From contig NZ_LMGZ01000021.1 in NCBI RefSeq assembly GCF_001427605.1, positions 124,001 through 188,000 of the forward strand: 64,000 nucleotides of DNA. The letters are read 5' to 3'. A program made the translations under genes and the position numbers. Source of the stretch: Devosia sp. Root635 (GTDB lineage Bacteria > Pseudomonadota > Alphaproteobacteria > Rhizobiales > Devosiaceae). Each line of letters begins with the position of its first letter. Position 1 is the first letter of the stretch. The notes beneath the pieces are model-generated. The model had not been told where the DNA came from. It worked only from the letters and a program-made list of their open reading frames with translations, and did no database searches. Positions 1-7,816 of this stretch are shown here, one piece after another.

Positions 1-558
1 AAAGGCCAGCAAGGTCAGCGCCAGGGCCAGCAGCAGGGTTGCGAACATGCCACCCCAGGCGACGAGGAAGCCGCTGATTACCGATGTCGTGAGGAATCCA
101 ATGCCGCTGACCATGCCGACCAGACCGTTGGCCTTGTCGCGCTCGTCCTCGGGGATAAGGATGGTCACCAGCGTCGGCAGGGCGATGCTGCGGATATTGC
201 CGGCGATAACGCCCAGCATGACCAGAAGCACGAAGGCCCAGAGATACCACCCATAGGGGTTGGTAAAGGCCCCCTCGGGCTCGAACAGCACCATGGCCAG
301 CGACAGCACATAAAAGCCCAGCGAGACCAGGCTCGACCCCATCATGGCCAGCTTCTTGGGGTTGTGGTCGACGATGCTGCCCAGCCAGAAGCCGAAGGCG
401 GCGGTGAAGACCAGATAGACGCCGGCGATCATGCCGGTGGCGAAAACCGACTGTGTCTCGATATAGACCCAGAAGGTCAATGCGAACCACACGGTGAAAT
501 TGGTGATATTGGCCACCAGATTATTAGCCAGGATGTGGTGGAATGGCTTGGTCATCAT
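1..558 (-). CDS. MFS transporter, N-terminal part (runs off the window)
   Basis: Only the first 186 residues are inside the window. The protein begins MMTKPFHHILANNL and has successive hydrophobic helices. A loop resembling the MFS motif A lies between the second and third helix (GSIVDHNPKK), and a helix-breaking charged loop with DERDKANGL follows later. This fits a major facilitator superfamily exporter or importer in the inner membrane. AAGGTGAC lies just upstream of two consecutive ATGs at 558 and 555, and either could be used. The substrate cannot be told, and the C-terminal half is missing because the window ends. Confidence 0.85.
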   Translation of the reverse strand, partial: MMTKPFHHILANNLVANITNFTVWFALTFWVYIETQSVFATGMIAGVYLVFTAAFGFWLGSIVDHNPKKLAMMGSSLVSLGFYVLSLAMVLFEPEGAFTNPYGWYLWAFVLLVMLGVIAGNIRSIALPTLVTILIPEDERDKANGLVGMVSGIGFLTTSVISGFLVAWGGMFATLLLALALTLLAF

Positions 559-759
559 GTCACCTTGAATGGCGCGCCGGCAGGCCAAACTATTGGCATC
601 CGGTGCTAATTCCAACCTGATATTGCGCGGCGGCGTCAGCCGGTGTCAGCAGCGGTCGCCCCACAAGGACGCGGCAGGCCGACTTTTCCCGACAGAAGCA
701 TTCACCGTCCGGAAACCATGTTCGGGCAGGCTGCAGCCAGATTCAGCGCGAGGTTAGCA

Positions 760-945
760 ATGGACGACCAGGTGAGACGCCGTGCCTACCAATTGTGGGA
801 AGCCGATGGCGGCCCTCAGGGGCAGGATCAGCAATACTGGTTCCAGGCATTGGCCGAACTGGCCGCCGCGGCTGCACAGCCGACCGTTGTCCCGACAGCC
901 ACGCCGCCGCGCAAGCGAGCGCCGCGCACCAAAAAGGCCGCCTGA
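760..945 (+). CDS. Small DUF2934-type protein
   Basis: Encodes 61 residues beginning MDDQVRRRAYQLWEADGG. The short motif with R-A-Y-x-L-W-E-x-D-G-x-P resembles the DUF2934 family of small alphaproteobacterial proteins of unknown function. The tail is rich in Ala, Pro, Arg and Lys (RKRAPRTKKAA) and would be strongly basic. The gene stops 12 bp before the nucleosidase gene on the same strand, so the two are probably co-transcribed. An in-frame upstream extension exists, but the family motif begins right after this ATG. Confidence 0.6.
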   Translation: MDDQVRRRAYQLWEADGGPQGQDQQYWFQALAELAAAAAQPTVVPTATPPRKRAPRTKKAA

Positions 946-957
946 CTGGGCCATCGC

Positions 958-1545
958 GTGCGCATCCTTTATGTCATGGCCGTCGAGGCAGAGTACGGAC
1001 CGCACCTGCAAGCCCGCATCACCCCGCTGATGACCGGAATCGGTCCGGTAGAAGCGGCCGTCGCGGTAACCCGTGCGCTGGCCGAGGCCCATCATGTCGG
1101 CGCCCTGCCCGACCTCGTCGTCTCGCTGGGCTCTGCCGGCTCGCGGGTGCTGGAGCAATGCGGCCTCTATCAGGCCAGCAGCGTGTCCTATCGGGACATG
1201 GATGCGTCCGCCCTGGGTTTCCCCAAGGGGCAGACGCCACTGCTTGACCTGCCGCCGGTGCTGCCGCTGCGTATGATCGATGGCCTTCCCGCCGCCACGC
1301 TGTCGACCGGCGCCAATGTCGTTTCGGGCGCCGCCTATGACGGCATCGACGCGGAGATGGTGGATATGGAGACCTATGCGGCGCTGCGCGCCTGCCAGGC
1401 GTTCAATGTGCCGCTGCTGGCCCTGCGCGGGATTTCCGACGGCGCGGACGAACTCGGCCATGTCGACGACTGGCGGCAATATCTGCATATCATCGACGAA
1501 AAGCTGGCGGCCGCCATCGACCTCATCGAGGCGGCTACCCTTTAG
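958..1545 (+). CDS. 5'-methylthioadenosine/S-adenosylhomocysteine nucleosidase-like protein
   Basis: A 195-residue member of the PNP/UDP phosphorylase fold. The N-terminus MRILYVMAVEAEYG, the segment TGIGPVEAA and the C-terminal EMVDMETYAA followed by LRGISDGAD match the substrate-binding Glu and catalytic Asp regions of MTA/SAH nucleosidases. Such enzymes cleave adenine from methylthioadenosine or S-adenosylhomocysteine in the cytoplasm. It is about 30-40 residues shorter than E. coli MtnN (232 residues), with the loss between strand 1 and the TGIG segment, so specificity is uncertain. The start is GTG. Its stop overlaps the end of the convergent gene on the other strand by 4 bp. Confidence 0.75.
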   Translation: MRILYVMAVEAEYGPHLQARITPLMTGIGPVEAAVAVTRALAEAHHVGALPDLVVSLGSAGSRVLEQCGLYQASSVSYRDMDASALGFPKGQTPLLDLPPVLPLRMIDGLPAATLSTGANVVSGAAYDGIDAEMVDMETYAALRACQAFNVPLLALRGISDGADELGHVDDWRQYLHIIDEKLAAAIDLIEAATL

Positions 1546-1868
1546 CGCCCGGCCGCCTTCTTGTCCCGGCGGGCGCGGCTCCAGGTGTTCCATTTGCGGG
1601 TGCCGCGCACGATGGCTGAATTGACCGGGCCTTGCAGGAACACCAGATCGAGTGCCAGCAGCAACAGGCCGAGCGGCAGCATCCAGATGCCGAGCACCGG
1701 CAGGAAGCTGAAAATGCCGCCCAGCACCAGCAGCAGCCCGAGCGGAATGCGGATCCAGCGCGCCTCGGGGCGGCGGATACGCTCCAGCAGGCGCGCGGCG
1801 AAGTCGGGTATGCGGCGTTGCAGCCGGTCGAACTGGCGGTTGAGGCGGGCGCGGCTCTTGGTTGCCAT
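1542..1868 (-). CDS. Small inner-membrane protein of unknown function
   Basis: Encodes 108 residues: a basic N-terminal third (MATKSRARLNRQ...), two closely spaced hydrophobic helices at about residues 43-78, and a basic C-terminus ending RRDKKAAGR. The start is set by AGAGGGG 8 bases upstream of ATG 1868. The pattern of two helices and a Pro-Gly turn recalls small PGPGW-like membrane proteins, but I cannot name the family. Convergent with the nucleosidase gene, with a 4-bp overlap of the two stop codons. Confidence 0.65.
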   Translation of the reverse strand: MATKSRARLNRQFDRLQRRIPDFAARLLERIRRPEARWIRIPLGLLLVLGGIFSFLPVLGIWMLPLGLLLLALDLVFLQGPVNSAIVRGTRKWNTWSRARRDKKAAGR

Positions 1869-2053
1869 GGTCGGTCCCCTCTTCTGGCATTGCTCCAACT
1901 GCAATCTGGGGTGACGAAAGCGTTCGGCCAAGAGGGACATGGTCACATTTTCGCGGGAACCACACTTGAACCGCGCGCAGCGTCACCGTCGGGAACCTGC
2001 CGGCCCCGGCAGGAGTTGAGCCAGCAACCGCCAACTCATTTCCGGAGCGTCCC

Positions 2054-2386
2054 ATGGCTACCGCCGCGAAACGTACTCTCAAGACCGTCGAAGACGCCGG
2101 CGAAAGCGTGTCGGACGCATTGTTCGACCAGATCGCCACTCTGCGTAAGGAAATAGCTGCAGTGGCCGATGCGGTCGGCGACTATGGTGGCCATCACCTG
2201 GGCGACGCCCAGCATAATGCGATGGCGCTCGCCAAGGAGGTCCGCCATCAGGGCGCCATCGTGGCGCGCCAGGTCAATCGCCAGGCCAGCGTTGCCGGCA
2301 AGGCGATCCAGGACAATCCGGTGCCGGTCATCGTGGCGCTCGGCACGATCGCCCTGCTTTCCGCGCTGGTGTTCACGCGCGACTAG
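2054..2386 (+). CDS. DUF883/ElaB-YqjD-like membrane-anchored protein
   Basis: Encodes 110 residues. A long amphipathic helical region (residues 1-85, rich in Ala, Val, Asp and His) is followed by a single C-terminal membrane helix, VIVALGTIALLSALVF, and a short tail. This is the layout of the DUF883 (ElaB/YqjD) family, tail-anchored proteins linked in E. coli to stationary phase and ribosome association. Similarity is by architecture, so the family call is moderate. The gene stands alone between short intergenic regions. Confidence 0.6.
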   Translation: MATAAKRTLKTVEDAGESVSDALFDQIATLRKEIAAVADAVGDYGGHHLGDAQHNAMALAKEVRHQGAIVARQVNRQASVAGKAIQDNPVPVIVALGTIALLSALVFTRD

Positions 2387-2496
2387 CCGCGCGGCCGGCA
2401 TTGCGAATCCGTTAACCCTTTCGCTCAGACCTTCCTTAAGTCTGTTGGGGCATTTTCGGTCAGGCTTGCACAATTGCAACAGACCGGAGATGTCCC

Positions 2497-2973
2497 ATGG
2501 CGCTTTCCAGAGCCCTCCTGCGTTTGGCCGCCCTTGCCGTCGCCGCGACGAGTCTGGGCGGATGCAGTTTCCTCGGCCTCGATTTCGGCATGGCTCAGCT
2601 TTCCGAGAAGGAATGCATGATGCGGGCCATGTATTTCGAGTCCAACCGCTCCAGCGCCGAAGGCATGCTGGCCGTGGGGACAGTGGTGATGAACCGCGTC
2701 AACGATTCCCGCTACCCCAGGACCGTCTGCGGTGTGGTGGGCCAGAAGAACCAGTTCGCCCAGGGCGTGCTCACTCGCAAGATGACCGATAGCGGCGCCA
2801 TCCTGGCCTCGCAGATGGCCGACCAGGTGTTGCGCGGCACCCGGCATCCCGGCGTGCAGAATGCCCAGCATTTCCACACCGCCGGACTGCGCTTCCCCTA
2901 CAACAACATGTATTACGTGCTCGAAGCGGGCGGCAATGAGTTCTACGAGAAGCGGACTCCCGGCACGTTCTGA
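2497..2973 (+). CDS. SleB-type cell wall hydrolase, lipoprotein
   Basis: A 158-residue protein with a signal peptide ending in the lipobox LGGC (Cys23), so it is probably anchored to a membrane. The mature part has the Hydrolase_2 (SleB/CwlJ) signature: catalytic-type Glu in AMYFESNRSSAEGMLAVG, then VMNRV and ICGVV-like VCGVVGQKNQFAQG. Family members cleave peptidoglycan; in non-sporulating alphaproteobacteria they are general wall-remodelling enzymes. CCGGAG lies 10 bases before the ATG. Convergent with the next gene, with only 3 bp between stops. Confidence 0.85.
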   Translation: MALSRALLRLAALAVAATSLGGCSFLGLDFGMAQLSEKECMMRAMYFESNRSSAEGMLAVGTVVMNRVNDSRYPRTVCGVVGQKNQFAQGVLTRKMTDSGAILASQMADQVLRGTRHPGVQNAQHFHTAGLRFPYNNMYYVLEAGGNEFYEKRTPGTF

Positions 2974-2976
2974 AGT

Positions 2977-3450
2977 CTATCGCGCCTGCACTAGGGCGCG
3001 GCTCAGGAAGAAGCCGTGGCCATCCTCGCGGGCGCAGGTCAGGCCACGGCGCTCGGACAGGCATTGGAACGGCCCGAGCGTGACAACGTGGTCATAGTGG
3101 AATTGCTGGGTCAGCGAGCAGCAACCGGCATCGCCGACATCCTCGATCAGGTAGCCTTCGCCCTGCCCGCCCAGTATCGCACGGACATAGTCGGGTTCGA
3201 CCCGGTCGCACCGGATTTCAGCGAGGCCATCCTGCGTCTCATAGAACGAGGTGCCGCCGGCCGGCGTATAGATGCAGCCGATATTGCCCGAAGGCATGAC
3301 GAAGTCCACCTGGCCCTCGTCAGTGGCATAGAATTGCTGCAGTTCGTAAGCCTTGGCCGGCACGCCGAGCAGGATGGTCAGCGTGGCAAACCCGGCAAAG
3401 ACCAGTGAATTGCGCAGCAGGGCGCGGCGTTGACGATGGGTGGTGAGCAT
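2977..3450 (-). CDS. Secreted DUF6636-like protein
   Basis: Encodes 157 residues: a basic N-terminus and hydrophobic stretch (LVFAGFATLTILLGVPAKA) forming a signal peptide, then a mature domain with VDFVMPSGNIGCIYTPAGG, a hallmark of DUF6636-type small secreted proteins, and further cysteines (CDRVEPDY, GDAGCCSL, LTCARED) that may form disulfides in the periplasm. GAGGG lies 8 bases before ATG 3450; in-frame starts at 3456, 3465 and 3498 (GTG) are also possible. Function unknown. Confidence 0.7.
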   Translation of the reverse strand: MLTTHRQRRALLRNSLVFAGFATLTILLGVPAKAYELQQFYATDEGQVDFVMPSGNIGCIYTPAGGTSFYETQDGLAEIRCDRVEPDYVRAILGGQGEGYLIEDVGDAGCCSLTQQFHYDHVVTLGPFQCLSERRGLTCAREDGHGFFLSRALVQAR

Positions 3451-3536
3451 GGCCATGACCCTCATTGGCGTTGCGATGAGGGCTGGTATGGCCGGCACGG
3501 GCTGAATGGGCGCTGGGACGCCCGTTCAGATGCGGT

Positions 3537-4082
3537 TTAGAAATCGCCGCCGATGTCGAAGTCGCCGTCATCGAAATCATCGCCGCCGGTATCATAGTCC
3601 TGGTCGGCGGGGGCGTCGCCGCCATGCTCCTGGGCGTGAGCGCCGCCGGTCAGCATGCCGGCGATGGCGCTGCCGAGCAGCATGCCGCCTGCGACGCCCA
3701 TGGCTGTCTGGGCTGCTCCGGCCAGAAAGCCGCCGCCCTGCCCGCGCCGGTCGTCATAGTCGCCCTGCTGACGATCCCACGGCCCGCGGCGGCGCGTTGG
3801 CTGTCGTTGCGGCGCGTCATCCCCGCCGAACAGGCCGCCGAGAAAGCCGCCGCCCGGCCGCTGGCTGGCTTCAAGCTGCTCGATGCGCTGCTGTGCCTGC
3901 TGCAGGGCCTGCTCCTGGATAAGGATGGTCTGCGCCATGTAATAGGGCGCCGGGGCGAATTCGCGCAGCCGCTGCTGGATCAGCGCCTCGGCATCGCGAT
4001 CGCGCCGTGGGCTGTTGCGGGCCACGTCCTCGATGCGGTCGAACAGCCCGTCGATGGCCTGCTGGTCTTGCTGGTTCTGCAT
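3537..4082 (-). CDS. DUF2076 family protein
   Basis: Encodes 181 residues. The N-terminal half (MQNQQDQQAIDGLFDRIED..., residues 1-85) is helical with a coiled-coil-like LIQEQALQQAQQRIEQLEA segment. A Gly/Arg-rich linker, a short hydrophobic Gly/Ala helix (GVAGGMLLGSAIAGML) and a very acidic Asp/Gly tail follow. This matches DUF2076, periplasmic ligand-binding-like proteins of unknown role. AGGGAG precedes ATG 4082; longer in-frame starts lack a ribosome binding site. Confidence 0.75.
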   Translation of the reverse strand: MQNQQDQQAIDGLFDRIEDVARNSPRRDRDAEALIQQRLREFAPAPYYMAQTILIQEQALQQAQQRIEQLEASQRPGGGFLGGLFGGDDAPQRQPTRRRGPWDRQQGDYDDRRGQGGGFLAGAAQTAMGVAGGMLLGSAIAGMLTGGAHAQEHGGDAPADQDYDTGGDDFDDGDFDIGGDF

Positions 4083-4273
4083 GTGCCCACTCCCTGAGCG
4101 ACTGGTGATGCACAAGAAGTGGTAACCGTTTCCAGTCGTTGCAATGGCCCCTTTGCGGTTTGCGCAAGGCCGCCTCGGAAATGCCATCACTCGGCCCAAA
4201 CTTTGCCGGAAGCGGCGGTGTAACGAGACTGTGATCGGCCGCTCAAGTCGCCGAATCCACAGGGAAAACACCG

Positions 4274-4639
4274 ATGACCACCAAGATCCTCCTGCCGCTC
4301 GCCGCCGTCGCCATGCTCACCCTCGCCGCCTGCAGCAATCCGGAAACGCCGGCCGAAGCCACCGATACCGCTCCGGCAGCGGAGGTTGTCGTCCCGGCTC
4401 CTGCCGAGCCGGCAGTGGCCCCGGCCGCCAATACGACCGCCGTCACGCCGGAGCAGGCCATGCAGGCCATCCAGCAGCAGGCCGCGACCATGACCGACGA
4501 ACAGAAGGCCGAGACCATCGCTGCCGCCCGCAAGGCAGCCGAGGATGCTGCGACGGCGCAGGGCCTGACCGCCGAACAGGTCAAGCAGGCCGGCGATATG
4601 GCCGAGCAGGCCACCAAGCAGATGCTCGGCGTTCAGTAA
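4274..4639 (+). CDS. Small Ala/Pro-rich lipoprotein, unknown function
   Basis: Encodes 121 residues. The signal peptide ends in LAAC (lipobox Cys20). A Pro/Ala/Glu-rich spacer follows, then a helical, Ala/Gln-rich C-terminal half with the repeated character AEQAMQAIQQQAATMTDEQK and GLTAEQVKQAGDM. No catalytic motif is visible. The low-complexity spacer and helical end resemble small outer-membrane-anchored structural lipoproteins, but I do not recognise the family. A terminator hairpin follows 23 bases after the stop. Confidence 0.65.
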   Translation: MTTKILLPLAAVAMLTLAACSNPETPAEATDTAPAAEVVVPAPAEPAVAPAANTTAVTPEQAMQAIQQQAATMTDEQKAETIAAARKAAEDAATAQGLTAEQVKQAGDMAEQATKQMLGVQ

Positions 4640-4662
4640 CCCGAACGTCACGCATGAATTAG

Positions 4663-4689
4663 GCCCCGCAAGCCGCTGGTTTGCGGGGC
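4663..4689. terminator. Hairpin terminator between convergent genes
   Basis: A perfect 9-bp stem, GCCCCGCAA at 4663-4671 and TTGCGGGGC at 4681-4689, with a 9-base loop, followed on the plus strand by TATTTGTTTGT. It ends the lipoprotein gene. The stop codon of the minus-strand FlhB-like gene touches the stem, so it may serve both directions, although the minus-strand tail is not T-rich. Confidence 0.75.
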
Positions 4690-4961
4690 TATTTGTTTGT
4701 GCTGACCCGCAATACATAGCCGATGACGATGGCCACGGCCTCGTAGAGTTCCAATGGGATGGTGTCGTCGAGCTCGACACCGCTCAGCGCTTCCGCCAGT
4801 ACCGGATTGGTCTCGATGACGACCCCGCTGTCGCGCGCCAGTTCGACGATGCGGTCGGCCAGGAGTCCCCGGCCCTTGGCGACCACATGCGGCGCGTCGC
4901 GCGTCCCCTTCTCGTATTGCAGCGCCACGGCAAGGGCGCGGGGCTTGCTCTCGTCGCTCAT
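4689..4961 (-). CDS. Free-standing FlhB C-terminal-domain protein (EscU/YscU/HrcU family)
   Basis: Encodes 90 residues that align with the cytoplasmic C-terminal fragment FlhB makes after self-cleavage at NPTH: PRALAVALQYEKG...APHVVAKGRG, then a DxIPxELYEAVA-type segment (ELDDTIPLELYEAVAIVIGYVL). There is no membrane domain and no NPTH, so it resembles B. subtilis FlhX/YlqH, reported able to stand in for the FlhB C-terminal half. In flagellar export this domain switches substrate from hook to filament. Its ATG overlaps the end of the FliK-like gene by 4 bp, so the two are translationally coupled. Confidence 0.85.
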   Translation of the reverse strand: MSDESKPRALAVALQYEKGTRDAPHVVAKGRGLLADRIVELARDSGVVIETNPVLAEALSGVELDDTIPLELYEAVAIVIGYVLRVSTNK

Positions 4962-6712
4962 GTGCGCGCATCCACGAAATGGCCAGAAGGGGCGGAGGGG
5001 GCAGCGAGCGGTTCGCCGTGGCGGACGATGATGGCGCTGGCCTGCAAACCCGCCCCGGTCAATGCCTCGCGGAGCGTGGCAATCTCGGCGTCGAGCGCAG
5101 CCGAGGCAGCCGGTTCGGTGGCCCACAGCATGACTCCCACAGCCCCGCCCCGCAGAGTGACCTGTGCCCCGACCTCGCCCATATCGGGCAGGCTGAGGGC
5201 GAAGCGCATCTGCCAGCCGCGCTCGGCGGCGGTTTCGGCCTCGTTATGCTGGTCGCGGTGGATTTGGAGCTGCATCAGCGTCTGGTGCGTCCCCACCATT
5301 ACCGGCAGGTCCATGCTCAAATCCGCGCTGCGACCCACCGGATCGGGCAGCGAGGCATGCTGATGCAGCCGCACCCGCGCCAGCGCCGATTCCGTGCGCT
5401 CCAGCAAATGCTTGCCCACCACCTCGGGTGCCGCCTTCGGATCGAGCGGCGGCGCTTCGGCGGCGCGCGCCCTTGGCGTGCTGCCGCGTAGTGGCGGTGG
5501 AATTTGAGCAACGGGGGCAACCGGCGCCTGCTGGCCCAGCCATGAGGTCAGCGTCTGGCGCAAGGCCAGCAGCGCCGATTTCATGTCCAGCTGCAACAGC
5601 GGCTGGCCTCGCGCCAGATTGGCCTCCTGGAACACGCCGGAGCCGCGAACGGCCGCTTGCAACGCAGTGCCGTCGAAACGCGGACCATCGATGGCCGTAC
5701 GGGCCGCCAGCACCTGCTGAGCAGCACGCACGACCGGTTCGGGCAGCACCACCCTTCCGGCAATGCTGGAAAGCGCCGTGGTCAGCGCCATAACCGAACC
5801 CTGCCGCGGCACCGAGGCCTGCACCATCTGGGCCAGGGCGGCCTGCGGCGTCGGCGCCGGCGGGGCTGGCTGTTGCGGCATCGCATTACCCGGCGAGGAA
5901 TGTGCTGTGGCGTTGGCCGTAACCGTGGTGGCGACCACCGGGCGTACGGCGCCGGCTACGGCCGCCGGCGCGGCAGGCCGGGCCGGTACGGTCGCCGTTG
6001 CGGCCACGGCTGCCGCCAATGGATTGCGAAGCGCGGGCGTCGTCGCCGCTTGGGGATAGCCCGGCGCTGCGGCTGTCGGCTGCGGTGGTGGCGCGGCGAC
6101 CGCCGGCTGGGCGGCAGGCGGCGGTACAGCGGCGGGCGATGTGGCCGGCGTCGCTACAGGAGCGGCCAGCGCGGCAGGGGCCGCCCCTTGTGGCAAGGTC
6201 GCCGGTGTCGGCGCCGGCGCAGTAACGCTGCTGGTGGGTGATGCGGATGGAATGACTGCCCCATTCGGCGGCTGTGACACCGGTATCGGCGGCGGCGCTG
6301 TCGATGGCTGCGCCGCGGCGGCCGCCGGAATTGCGCCACCCGGCTGCGGCGATAGTGAGGCGGTGCTTGCCGGCGACGGCAGGGGAATATTGGCCTGCGG
6401 ACCGGGCGCGGCAGGCGCCGGACTGGCGGGCGATGCAGCGGGCATGGTTGCGGGCGTGGTTGCAGCCTGCAATGCCAGGCGCAGTTGCGCGCCGCTGCCC
6501 TGCACTTCCAGCCTGATGGTTTCGCCTGCCTTGACCAGCGTGGGCAGTACCAGGTTCAGCAACTGGCCCTTGATCTCGACCTGCATGCCGCCGTTGGGTG
6601 CGGGGCCGATGACCTTGGCGTCCAGCACCTGTCCTGATTGCAAGGCCAATGCCTGCAGCGCCCCGGTGCGGGCGGCGGTGACGAGCTGGGGCAGTTGCGA
6701 GGGGATCGACAT
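4958..6712 (-). CDS. FliK-like flagellar hook-length control protein
   Basis: Encodes 584 residues. Residues 1-90 are a compact domain (MSIPSQLPQLVTAARTG...), the middle (about 90-310) is a very long Ala/Pro-rich low-complexity stretch, and the last ~110 residues are a Flg_hook-type domain (LPDMGEVGAQVTLRGGAVGVMLWA...LREALTGAGLQAS). That order of N-domain, long disordered ruler-like region and C-domain is typical of FliK, which interacts with FlhB. No other flagellar gene is nearby. The start follows the conserved-looking N-terminus; the upstream in-frame ATG would add 11 residues. Confidence 0.75.
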   Translation of the reverse strand: MSIPSQLPQLVTAARTGALQALALQSGQVLDAKVIGPAPNGGMQVEIKGQLLNLVLPTLVKAGETIRLEVQGSGAQLRLALQAATTPATMPAASPASPAPAAPGPQANIPLPSPASTASLSPQPGGAIPAAAAAQPSTAPPPIPVSQPPNGAVIPSASPTSSVTAPAPTPATLPQGAAPAALAAPVATPATSPAAVPPPAAQPAVAAPPPQPTAAAPGYPQAATTPALRNPLAAAVAATATVPARPAAPAAVAGAVRPVVATTVTANATAHSSPGNAMPQQPAPPAPTPQAALAQMVQASVPRQGSVMALTTALSSIAGRVVLPEPVVRAAQQVLAARTAIDGPRFDGTALQAAVRGSGVFQEANLARGQPLLQLDMKSALLALRQTLTSWLGQQAPVAPVAQIPPPLRGSTPRARAAEAPPLDPKAAPEVVGKHLLERTESALARVRLHQHASLPDPVGRSADLSMDLPVMVGTHQTLMQLQIHRDQHNEAETAAERGWQMRFALSLPDMGEVGAQVTLRGGAVGVMLWATEPAASAALDAEIATLREALTGAGLQASAIIVRHGEPLAAPSAPSGHFVDART

Positions 6713-6845
6713 GGCGTTCCGGCCCTCTGCCGCTCCATGCGGCAACCCATTCTAGCGCGCGATCAGCATCCGATGATTCCCTCCTGTTGGGAAACTTAAC
6801 ATCGGCTGACCAAGGCGCGTGAATCGCGCGCTATTGTTTGCCAGC

Positions 6846-7592
6846 CTAGTCGGGGCGGATGTCGGTATAGTCCTTGGTCGCCGGCTTGCCGCGGAAGGTC
6901 ACCCAGAAAAAGTTCAGCGTATACGTGCCTGCCGTGCGGAACACGCCTTCCTTTTCAAGGCGTCGTCCGGACGTCTTCATCTTGAGCGCGAAGGTCCATT
7001 TGACGTTGCCCACCTTGGACAGGCGCACCGCGACATCGGTATCCTCGCCAAAGAACTGGATGGTGCGGTCATAGCCGCCCACCTGCTGCCAGGCGGCGCG
7101 CTTGAACACGAAATTGCCCCCCTGCACCACCGAGCCGACGCGCAGCACGTAGCGATTGATGACATAGATCAGCCAGGTCAGCCCATAGAACATGTTCACC
7201 AGGACCCGGCTCCAGGCGCTCATGTCGTAATAGACATAGGGGCCGCTGAGGCAGACCAGCCTGGAATCGCGGGCGAATTCGTCGAGCACGGTGTCGAGCC
7301 AGCCCGACGGCACGATGGTATCGCTGTCGATGTTGGCGATCAGCTCGAACCCTTCGCTGGCGGCAAAGCCGGCATCGCGGGCATTGACCAGGCCCTTCTT
7401 GGGCTCATCGACCACGCGCACCGTGGGAAAGCTGCGGGCGATCTCGCCGGTGCGGTCGGTCGAGGCATTGTTGACCACGATGATGTCGGCATCGGCGCCG
7501 GAGCGGGCAATTTCCGCCACCACGGAGTCGAGGCATTTGCCGATCAGCGCCTCTTCATTATAGGCGGGTATGACGAATGCCAGTTTTCTCAT
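6846..7592 (-). CDS. Family 2 glycosyltransferase
   Basis: Encodes 248 residues with a GT-A fold. It begins FVIPAYNEEALIGKCLDSV, has a nucleotide-sugar binding VVNNASTDRTGE, the metal-binding DxD as NIDSD at residues 87-91, and an EDTD motif at 183-186 in the position of the catalytic base region. A hydrophobic stretch at about 130-150 suggests membrane association. Likely transfers a sugar from an NDP donor to a lipid or polysaccharide. AGAGG precedes ATG 7592. The gene stands alone, with no polysaccharide cluster nearby, so the acceptor is unknown. Confidence 0.85.
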   Translation of the reverse strand: MRKLAFVIPAYNEEALIGKCLDSVVAEIARSGADADIIVVNNASTDRTGEIARSFPTVRVVDEPKKGLVNARDAGFAASEGFELIANIDSDTIVPSGWLDTVLDEFARDSRLVCLSGPYVYYDMSAWSRVLVNMFYGLTWLIYVINRYVLRVGSVVQGGNFVFKRAAWQQVGGYDRTIQFFGEDTDVAVRLSKVGNVKWTFALKMKTSGRRLEKEGVFRTAGTYTLNFFWVTFRGKPATKDYTDIRPD

Positions 7593-7816
7593 GGCTGCCT
7601 CTTGCTGGGCTGGCGGGCGGAGTGCCGCAATCGCCTGCAAATAGCTGCTGGCCGCGGCAACGGCAACAGGGACGGCGCTTTTCCCGCATGCCGGGCCAGT
7701 CATGGCCGCCGATTTCGTGACATTTCAGACGCTTCCGGACACTTGCCCGCTTTTGCTAAGGTGGAGCCAATACTGCGTTCACACAGCGTTCAGTTGCGGG
7801 TTGCAACAAGCAGGCC

